A stretch of DNA of 12,392 nucleotides from Deltaproteobacteria bacterium (GTDB lineage Bacteria > Desulfobacterota > Desulfobulbia > Desulfobulbales > BM004), in NCBI GenBank assembly GCA_019312685.1, contig JAFDCR010000170.1, positions 1-12,392 on the forward strand. Direction: 5' to 3'. The notes below the pieces were generated by a model. The model saw nothing but the letters and a program-made list of their open reading frames with translations, did not search any database and was not told the origin of the DNA. Within the stretch, counting starts at the first letter, position 1; each line of letters begins with the position of its first letter. A program made the position numbers and the translations under genes. This document shows positions 7,289 to 12,392 of this stretch, one piece after another.

Positions 7289-8452
7289 ATGAACAATAAT
7301 ACGCATGAAAAGTTAACCCGATACAGCCGGGTGGAGTATCATCGAAAATGGCTGCACCAGCTTCGGGCCGAATTTGAACAGATCTGTAGCTGGTACAATA
7401 TTTCACTTGCAACTCCAGCTTTCAGGATCAGTGAAAGTAAGGCTGTTCTTGGAGCATGGAATCCGGATTCACGCACCATCAGTATATCTGCCGCCTTAAT
7501 AAGTGAGTATTCATGGGATACTGTTATAAACGTCCTCAAACATGAAATGGCGCATCAGTATGTTCACGAACCCTTGAACCGGAAAATGGAGCAGGCCCAT
7601 GGTCCGGGATTTTCGGCAGCCTGTGAAAGGCTGGGGGTACTTCATCCTTTTAATACTGCCAGCGGTGACAGTCCAAAAATCTTAACCGGTTCAAACATGC
7701 ATTCCCAGGATGAGGAATATAATAAGAGAATAAACAAGGTCCGCAAAATCCTTTCCCTGGCAGGAAGTTCGAATGAAAATGAAGCTGCCGCGGCAATGAG
7801 CAAGGCAAACAGCCTGATCCGGAAATACAACCTTGAAAGGCTTGCCAGGGTTGAGTCTGCCCAGTACCGGTATGAGATAAAAAATACGGGAAAGAAGCGG
7901 CTGCATGTAATTGAGCGGAGGATAGCAAGCCTTCTCATGGATTTTTTTTATGTTGATGTCGTATATTCGGAACTCTTTGATGCTGGGAAGGCAGAATACT
8001 ACAAAACCATCGAGCTGCTCGGCTCTCTGGAAAATGTAACCTTTGCCGGTTACGTCTATGAATTTCTCAAGGAACGGGTTGAATATCTCTGGAAAAACTT
8101 CCGGAGAACATCCCGATCTCCCGGCAGACTGCGAAAGACCTATATACTCGGCCTTCTACAGGGCTTTCGAGAGAAGCTTGAAAGGGAAGAGAAAAAGCAG
8201 TCAATGCCTGCCGGCATTTCTCAGGGTGAGGACAGGTTTCAAACCATCAGCGCTCTTGTCGTTGCAAAAGACTCCGGTCTGAATGATTTTGTTGCAAAGC
8301 GTTTTCCCCGGCTGCGAAAGGTTCGATATACCGCACCAGGAATATACTGCCCTGATACCTATTCAGCAGGCAAGGCCGAAGGAAAAAAGATAACTATATA
8401 CAAAACAGTCGAGCGGGAAGAGGGTAATTTAGGCGCCCTGCTTAGCAACTAA
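7289..8452 (+). CDS. SprT-like zinc metallopeptidase domain fused to DUF2786
   Basis: This 387-residue protein has two recognisable parts. Residues ~15-125 resemble the SprT-like domain: a helix (RKWLHQLRAEFEQI), the strand segment GAWNPDSRTISIS, the zinc motif HEMAH (H85, E86, H89), and a later HGPGF with His104 as the likely third zinc ligand. Residues ~143-185 (NKRINKVRKILSLAGSSNEN, then EAAAAMSKANSLIRKYNLE) match DUF2786. The rest, with a conserved-looking end (YSAGKAEGKKI), resembles the region that usually follows DUF2786. The SprT family includes DNA-protein crosslink proteases (eukaryotic Spartan), but a protease role here is inferred. The basic C-terminal half (RRTSRSPGRLRK) could bind nucleic acid. 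ATG at 7289 has no visible Shine-Dalgarno; the next in-frame candidate, GTG near 7331, has none either. Confidence 0.85.
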   Translation: MNNNTHEKLTRYSRVEYHRKWLHQLRAEFEQICSWYNISLATPAFRISESKAVLGAWNPDSRTISISAALISEYSWDTVINVLKHEMAHQYVHEPLNRKMEQAHGPGFSAACERLGVLHPFNTASGDSPKILTGSNMHSQDEEYNKRINKVRKILSLAGSSNENEAAAAMSKANSLIRKYNLERLARVESAQYRYEIKNTGKKRLHVIERRIASLLMDFFYVDVVYSELFDAGKAEYYKTIELLGSLENVTFAGYVYEFLKERVEYLWKNFRRTSRSPGRLRKTYILGLLQGFREKLEREEKKQSMPAGISQGEDRFQTISALVVAKDSGLNDFVAKRFPRLRKVRYTAPGIYCPDTYSAGKAEGKKITIYKTVEREEGNLGALLSN

Positions 8453-8598
8453 AACATAATTTCTTTTGAATTGACGCACTTAAAAAATAAACCCTTGTGT
8501 TGGATAAGGTGTTTATTTTTCTTGCTTTCTATAAAATCAGTTGTTATTGTCGTGCTATCAGTTGTGCAGTACCTGTTGTTTATGAATTCAAAAAATAG

Positions 8599-8638
8599 AA
8601 CCGCACAATCAGAAAAATTGGGTTGTGTGGTTTTTTTT
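8599..8638 (+). terminator. Intrinsic terminator between the SprT-like gene and the cold-shock gene
   Basis: AACCGCACAA (8599-8608) pairs with TTGTGTGGTT (8623-8632): 10 bp with one G-U pair around a 14-nt loop, followed by a T-run at 8631-8638. It lies 146 nt beyond the SprT-like stop codon and about 95 nt before the cold-shock start, so it either ends the former transcript or attenuates a long cold-shock leader. The rest of the 8453-8734 gap shows no credible gene. Confidence 0.8.
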
Positions 8639-8734
8639 GGGGATTGGATAAAACAGGCTGCAAGTCCGGTTGGGGTCAATCGGGTGATTCTTATTAAGTG
8701 GCTCTTCAGGAGCCGAACACAAAGGAGTTAAGAA

Positions 8735-8935
8735 GTGAAAGAAGGCACAGTAAAATGGTTTAATGCATCAAAGGGCTTTGGTTTTATCGAGCAGGACAAC
8801 GGTGGTGATGTTTTCGTGCACTACTCGGCAATCAAAACAGACGGTTTTAAAACCCTTGATGAGGGGGCTAGGGTTCAGTTTGAGGTGGTTGATGGTCCCA
8901 AAGGTCCTGCCGCTGAGAATGTTGTTCAACTGTAA
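8735..8935 (+). CDS. Cold-shock protein (CspA family)
   Basis: This is a 66-residue single cold-shock domain, the normal family length. CspA-type proteins are cytoplasmic five-stranded beta-barrels that bind single-stranded RNA and DNA and melt mRNA structure. Both RNA-binding motifs are intact: RNP1 KGFGFI at residues 13-18 and RNP2 VFVHY at 26-30. Trp8 and the aromatic cluster are also present, and the N-terminus KEGTVKWFN is typical. The start is GTG at 8735, with AAAGGAG at 8721-8727 placed 7 nt upstream. A small hairpin (GGCTC-TTCAG-GAGCC, 8700-8714) lies just before the ribosome site. The gene is monocistronic, bounded by terminators at 8599-8638 and 8960-8988. Whether it is cold-induced cannot be seen. 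Confidence 0.97.
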   Translation: MKEGTVKWFNASKGFGFIEQDNGGDVFVHYSAIKTDGFKTLDEGARVQFEVVDGPKGPAAENVVQL

Positions 8936-8959
8936 AAGACGAGTTACTATTTAAAATAA

Positions 8960-8988
8960 AAAAAGCCCCGCAAAGTGCGGGGCTTTTT
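8960..8988. terminator. Bidirectional intrinsic terminator shared by csp and slyD
   Basis: AAAAAGCCCCGC (8960-8971) and GCGGGGCTTTTT (8977-8988) are perfect inverted repeats around AAAGT. The GC stem is flanked by A-run and T-run, so it gives a U-tract on both strands. It sits between the convergent csp (+) and slyD (-) genes and most likely ends both. Confidence 0.95.
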
Positions 8989-9007
8989 ATTTTTGTGAAG
9001 AAATAAA

Positions 9008-9547
9008 TCAACCGCAGTTGCAGCCCGGTCCACAAGCATCGGGCCCGCCTGCGGTATCCGGTCCGCAGCCACAGCCGGAACTGAAACTGGCCGTAGCCAT
9101 GGCCAGTTCTTCTGCAGTGGGTTCACGCACCTCAACAACATTTACATCAAAGTGCAGCTGCTTGCCGGCCATAGGGTGGTTGAGATCAACTGTAACCGTA
9201 TCATTATCATTAATCTTTGAAACGGTAATCATAAAGGGGCCTCGCGGTCCCTGGGCCTCAAATGCCATGCCGGGCTTGATATCAACGTCGGCGGGGAACT
9301 GGTTTTGGGGAATATCCTGAAACATTTCATCTTTGACAGGGCCGTAGGCATCCTCAGGTTCTACGACTATCTTGGCGCTGTACCCGGCTTTCCTGCCCAT
9401 GAGTGCTTTTTCAAGGCCCGGGATAATCTGACCGATTCCTGTAATAAATCTAAGGGGTTGGCCTTCCGGTGATTTATCTATCTCCTGCCCTGACTCAAGG
9501 GTAAGTGTATAGTCAATGGTAACGAACATTTTATCTGCAATTTCCAT
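9008..9547 (-). CDS. slyD: SlyD-type FKBP peptidyl-prolyl cis-trans isomerase with cysteine-rich tail
   Basis: This is a 179-residue cytoplasmic proline isomerase and chaperone. The FKBP part is split by an insert-in-flap chaperone domain, as in SlyD: residues 1-~68 (GIGQIIPGLEKALMG at 37-51), the insert at ~70-120 (PEDAYGP entry, GPRGPFMITV), then NHPMAGKQLHFDV at 123-135 closing the FKBP fold. The tail (158-179) holds five cysteines in CGCG, AC, GC and CNC. E. coli SlyD has a longer His/Cys tail that binds nickel and serves hydrogenase maturation, so metal binding is likely here, although the tail has no histidine. No nickel or hydrogenase genes are in view. AGGAGG 6 nt upstream fixes the start; a longer in-frame extension to 9604 runs through a terminator hairpin and was rejected. 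Confidence 0.94.
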   Translation of the reverse strand: MEIADKMFVTIDYTLTLESGQEIDKSPEGQPLRFITGIGQIIPGLEKALMGRKAGYSAKIVVEPEDAYGPVKDEMFQDIPQNQFPADVDIKPGMAFEAQGPRGPFMITVSKINDNDTVTVDLNHPMAGKQLHFDVNVVEVREPTAEELAMATASFSSGCGCGPDTAGGPDACGPGCNCG

Positions 9548-9553
9548 TTGCTT

Positions 9554-9559
9554 CCTCCT
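9554..9559 (-). promoter_or_regulatory. Ribosome binding site deciding the slyD start
   Basis: On the minus strand AGGAGG stands 6 nt before the ATG at 9547. It trims 19 residues from the longest open frame and leaves the family-typical N-terminus. It directly follows the U-rich tract of the leader hairpin. Confidence 0.9.
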
Positions 9560-9560
9560 G

Positions 9561-9608
9561 TAAAATAAAAAATATCCCGATGAAACCTGAAGAGTTGGTT
9601 TCATCGGG
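9561..9608 (-). promoter_or_regulatory. Terminator-type hairpin in the slyD leader (probable attenuator)
   Basis: CCCGATGAAACC and GGTTTCATCGGG (arms 9597-9608 and 9576-9587) form a perfect 12-bp stem with a 9-nt loop. Read on the minus strand, the stem is followed by ATATTTTTTATTTTA, the layout of an intrinsic terminator, and then by the slyD ribosome site. No room is left for a promoter between hairpin and gene, so slyD transcripts must read through it. The only minus-strand frame just upstream is very short, so this is better read as attenuation or leader control than as the end of another gene. The stem is clear; the regulation is inferred. Confidence 0.65.
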
Positions 9609-9835
9609 CTCCATAACTTCCTATTACTTTAAGGCAAAAACGCATAATGTCAACCATGCCGGCCTTTTTCATCTCCCCGGCAGGAATTTTGCTCAAGGTC
9701 ATGGTAGTTATGCGGTTGTTCTTTTCCAGTAAAATAATAGTATGATATATTGCCGGAAGAAGGTAACTTAGAGAAATACGCGAAGGATTTATAAGATAGA
9801 GTAAAACATATATATTTCCCATAAAGGTTTTTGAG

Positions 9836-10447
9836 ATGCCGGAAAGTGTATTAAGCGGTGGCCAGATGGCCTGGTCCATGGTGGCAGAGAGTGAACCGGG
9901 TACAATATGTAAACAGGCGGATGTCAAATATGATTTCGTCTCGCATAAGTTTGTAATGCTCTCATTTGGGCAGGAAGTTATTATTGATGTTTCTGCTTTT
10001 ACAATAACCAGTCCAACGCCATTGGGTGAACACCTTTTGCACGGGTTAGGTTATTTTTTTGATATGGCCTGTCTCTGGTATCTGGGGAAAGCGAAAAACA
10101 AACCTCTTGCCCGAAAACTGGTAAGTCCGGCCAGCCTGAGCGGCGGGGAGATTTTCCAAAAGGGCTCCCATGTTCTGCCTTTAGACCAGATAGCTTCCAG
10201 GTATGGAAACGATATTGAAGGCTTTTATAAAAGGGGCGCAGAACTCGGTGGCCTGAAACTGGAACATGGCGATGCTTCCCTCTTGCTGCATCCGTTTCCC
10301 AGGGTGCCGGTAACAATGATTCTGTGGGCGCCTGATGACGAGTTTCCTGCCCGGGTTGATATGTTTTTCGATACAACCTGCGAGCAGCACCTGCCGCCTG
10401 ATGTTATTTGGTCCACTGCCATGACCACTGTACTGAGCATGCTGTAA
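9836..10447 (+). CDS. DUF3786 domain protein
   Basis: This 203-residue soluble protein matches my recollection of DUF3786, a family of unknown function found mainly in anaerobic bacteria and archaea. Typical stretches are LSGGEIFQKGSHVLPLDQIA (about residues 100-119), the LGG and GDASLLLHPFPRVPVTMILW segment (about 140-165), and DDEFPARVDMFFDTTCEQHLP near the end. No signal peptide, membrane segment or catalytic motif stands out. AAAGG at 9823-9827 lies 8 nt before the ATG. The gene is divergent from slyD across a 288-nt gap and converges on the S4-protein gene, so it probably has its own promoter. TTGTTC (9716-9721) with TAGTAT (9739-9744) at 17-nt spacing is a weak candidate. Function is unknown. 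Confidence 0.8.
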   Translation: MPESVLSGGQMAWSMVAESEPGTICKQADVKYDFVSHKFVMLSFGQEVIIDVSAFTITSPTPLGEHLLHGLGYFFDMACLWYLGKAKNKPLARKLVSPASLSGGEIFQKGSHVLPLDQIASRYGNDIEGFYKRGAELGGLKLEHGDASLLLHPFPRVPVTMILWAPDDEFPARVDMFFDTTCEQHLPPDVIWSTAMTTVLSML

Positions 10448-10493
10448 GTTTTTTTATCTCTTGGGAAGCCCGAATAACCGGTGTGTCTGATAT

Positions 10494-10718
10494 TTAATCT
10501 GCTGGATTAACAACCACAATCTCAAAGGTTTCTCCAGCGTACTCTATCCTGTCACCGTTTTGCAGTTTCCGACCGCGCCTTGTTTCCAGAGAACCGTTTA
10601 CCCTGACCTCTTTATTGGTGATACGAAATTTTGCCTCCGCCCCGTCCTGAACAACATTTGCCAGTTTCAGCAACTGGGAAAGGCGGATGGTTTCTGTCTC
10701 TATCTGTATGAAAATCAT
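10494..10718 (-). CDS. Small S4-domain RNA-binding protein (YbcJ-like)
   Basis: This 74-residue protein is little more than one S4 domain, the RNA-binding fold also found in ribosomal protein S4 and pseudouridine synthases. The hallmark pattern is visible: IRLSQLLKLANVVQDGAEAK, then VRVNGSLETRRGRKLQNGDRIEYAG. The ETRRGRKL stretch is characteristic of the YbcJ/YaaA group of stand-alone S4 proteins, which are thought to bind structured RNA. Length fits the group (about 70). It lies 124 nt downstream of typA on the same strand and may share its transcript, which would suit a translation-linked role. The AAAGGG ribosome site is 17 nt from the ATG, with a small hairpin between them. No terminator was found after it; its 3' end faces the DUF3786 gene across 46 nt. 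Confidence 0.9.
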   Translation of the reverse strand: MIFIQIETETIRLSQLLKLANVVQDGAEAKFRITNKEVRVNGSLETRRGRKLQNGDRIEYAGETFEIVVVNPAD

Positions 10719-10842
10719 GGACCGGTTTTGCCGGACCCTTTACTTTGCGCTCCGGCGGAATGGAACTATATTTATTCGCTAAGATAAAATTTCCTGGGAA
10801 AAATTTTCAATAAGCCATTTTAGCTATATAGAAGCATTTAGA

Positions 10843-12392
10843 CTAGTTTTCTCTTTTGCGCAACCGAATTGCTCCAGGAGTGACCTCCACCAGCTCATCA
10901 TCATTTATAAAGGCGATACAATCCTCAAGACTTAACTGCTTCGGAGGAGTTAGAATCACATTTTCATCAGAACCTGCGGCCCTGATGTTGGTAAGTTTTT
11001 TCCCTTTTGCAGGATTGACCACAAGATCGCCGGACCGGCAATGTTCGCCGATTATCTGACCTTTATATACCTTAATACCAGGTCCGACAAAAAGTGTGCC
11101 GCGGTCCTGCAGGTTAAACAAGGCATAGGCCACCGTAGTGCAGTCTTCTTTGACGGTCAATACACCACTGGACCGGTTTGTAATTTCACCGGCATAAAGC
11201 CCATACCCTGCAAAAACATAGTTCATTAGACCCATGCCCTTAGAGAGTGTAAGAAATTCACTGCGGAAACCGATGAGACCGCGGGTCGGGACTTTGTATA
11301 TAAGGCGGACCATTTCGTTGCGTCGGTCCATTTCCAGCATCTGTCCCTTCAGGCTGCCCAGTTTCTCGATTACAGGCCCCAGGTAGTTTTCATCGACATC
11401 AATTGTAAGCTCTTCAAAGGGCTCCAGGGTTTTGTTCTCTTCCTCTTTCATGATGACCAAAGGCCGTGTCACCTGGAACTCATAGCCTTCACGCCGCATT
11501 TTTTCTATCAGTATGGAAAGGTGAAGTTCTCCTCTCCCTGACACCTTGAAACCTTTTCCGCCGCCTAATGGTTCAACCTGCAGAGCAACGTCCCCCAATG
11601 TTTCCCTGAAGAGTCGGTCCTCTACCTGGCGTGGGGTTACAAACTTGCCGTCCTGTCCCGCAAAAGGGGAGTCGTTGGGGATAAAATGCATGGCAATAGT
11701 GGGGGGATCAATATCAATAAGGGGGAGTGGCCTGGGTGAATCCGGATCAGTAAAAGTAACCCCGACGGTTATATCATCCATTCCTGCCACGGCAACAATA
11801 TCACCTGCTTCAGCCTTTTCAACCGGCTTTTTTTCGTCCCTTTCGAATTTGAATATTTTTGAAATTCGTACTGGGGCAAGACTGCCGTCACGTTTTGCAA
11901 CTACTATATTCTGGTTGATATTTATGGTGCCGTTTACGACCTTGCCGATTCCGAGTTTGCCGAGGTAAGGAGAATAATCAATAGTATTCACCTGCAGTTG
12001 CAGGATTTCATCGGCATTGCCTTCCGGCGGTGGGATAAACTCGATAATTTTTTCTATCAGAGGGGTCATGGACCCACCCTCGATAGGGTCTTCAGGATCA
12101 ATTAAGGCATATCCCGTTTTTGCCGAAGCATAAATCACCGGGAAATCAAGCAGTTCATCAGGAGCCTCAAGCTTGACAAAAAGATCGAATACCTGGTCAA
12201 CAGCCCAGTCCGGCCTAGCAGCCGGCTTGTCTATTTTGTTGATAACAACGAGCACCGGCAGGGCCAGGGCCAGGGCCTTCTTCAGAACAAAATAGGTTTG
12301 GGGCATCGGACCTTCCTGGGCATCAACAAGTAGAAGGCAGCCGTCTGCCATACGCAGCACCCTTTCAACCTGGCCGCCGAAGTCGGCATGGC
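10843..12392 (-). CDS. typA: GTP-binding protein TypA/BipA, N-terminus beyond the right edge
   Basis: TypA/BipA is a translational GTPase related to EF-G that binds the 70S ribosome and aids ribosome assembly and growth under stress or cold. The frame is open through the window edge. It begins within the G3 motif (HADFGGQVERVL, normally DTPGHADFGG), so about 75 residues, including the P-loop, are missing; about 515 of roughly 600 are present. G4 (VVINKIDKP) and G5 (YASAKTG) follow. Then come domain II (GIGKVVNGTI), domain III (GRGELHLSILIEKMRREGYE) and the EF-G-like domain V with PTRGLIGFRSEFLTLSKG. The BipA-specific C-terminal domain ends in GAIRLRKREN. No frameshift or missing motif is seen in the part present. 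The S4-domain gene lies downstream on the same strand. Confidence 0.97.
   Translation of the reverse strand, partial: HADFGGQVERVLRMADGCLLLVDAQEGPMPQTYFVLKKALALALPVLVVINKIDKPAARPDWAVDQVFDLFVKLEAPDELLDFPVIYASAKTGYALIDPEDPIEGGSMTPLIEKIIEFIPPPEGNADEILQLQVNTIDYSPYLGKLGIGKVVNGTININQNIVVAKRDGSLAPVRISKIFKFERDEKKPVEKAEAGDIVAVAGMDDITVGVTFTDPDSPRPLPLIDIDPPTIAMHFIPNDSPFAGQDGKFVTPRQVEDRLFRETLGDVALQVEPLGGGKGFKVSGRGELHLSILIEKMRREGYEFQVTRPLVIMKEEENKTLEPFEELTIDVDENYLGPVIEKLGSLKGQMLEMDRRNEMVRLIYKVPTRGLIGFRSEFLTLSKGMGLMNYVFAGYGLYAGEITNRSSGVLTVKEDCTTVAYALFNLQDRGTLFVGPGIKVYKGQIIGEHCRSGDLVVNPAKGKKLTNIRAAGSDENVILTPPKQLSLEDCIAFINDDELVEVTPGAIRLRKREN

Noticed and set aside
7289..8638. Defence-island or toxin-antitoxin system around the SprT-DUF2786 gene
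   Set aside because: It has no partner gene, nuclease, methylase or mobile element nearby; the neighbours are housekeeping genes.
8471..8731. 86-codon plus-strand frame between the SprT-like and cold-shock genes
   Set aside because: It starts with TTG without a ribosome site, runs through a strong terminator, and its product resembles no family I know.
9601..9927. 108-codon minus-strand frame upstream of slyD
   Set aside because: It overlaps the 5' end of the DUF3786 gene, lacks a ribosome site at its start, and its composition is unlike a conserved protein; only the last 18 codons are kept, as a possible leader peptide.
10448..10493. Terminator between the convergent DUF3786 and S4-protein genes
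   Set aside because: A T-run follows the DUF3786 stop, but no stable hairpin precedes it on either strand.

Overview
The window looks like ordinary chromosome from a Gram-negative, probably anaerobic bacterium. The mix of a DUF3786 protein, a DUF4382 lipoprotein, a SlyD-type isomerase with a cysteine tail, bacterial RtcA and a textbook sigma-54 promoter fits a deltaproteobacterial (Desulfobacterota-like) host. That placement is inferred from gene content, not from a marker gene. No insertion sequence, phage gene, CRISPR array, tRNA or rRNA was seen.

Left block, + strand (1-5700): the 3' part of an RND efflux pump permease, then after 19 nt a radical SAM protein of unknown function, then after 14 nt rtcA (RNA 3'-phosphate cyclase). 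After a 78-nt AT-rich gap comes a DUF502 membrane protein. The tight spacing suggests that the first three, and perhaps all four, are co-transcribed.

Middle block, + strand (5701-8990): a sigma-54 promoter drives a DUF4382 lipoprotein with carboxypeptidase-regulatory-like repeats, closed by a strong intrinsic terminator. Next is a protein joining an SprT-like zinc metallopeptidase domain to a DUF2786 region. A gap with a second terminator follows, then a cold-shock protein with a GTG start and a symmetrical terminator shared with the convergent slyD.

Right block (9008-12392): slyD (- strand) is preceded by a 12-bp perfect hairpin plus U-tract lying directly against its ribosome binding site, which looks like a transcription attenuator. 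A DUF3786 gene runs divergently (+). It converges on a small S4-domain RNA-binding protein (-), which lies downstream of typA/bipA (-); typA runs off the right edge.

Most genes are conserved housekeeping or stress-adaptation types: translation factor, RNA repair, proline isomerase, cold shock, efflux. The most interesting signals are regulatory: the sigma-54 promoter in front of a lipoprotein, and the terminator-type leader of slyD with a short ORF ending inside its hairpin. The least understood proteins are the radical SAM protein beside rtcA and the SprT-DUF2786 fusion. I did not find convincing evidence of a wholly new multi-gene system.
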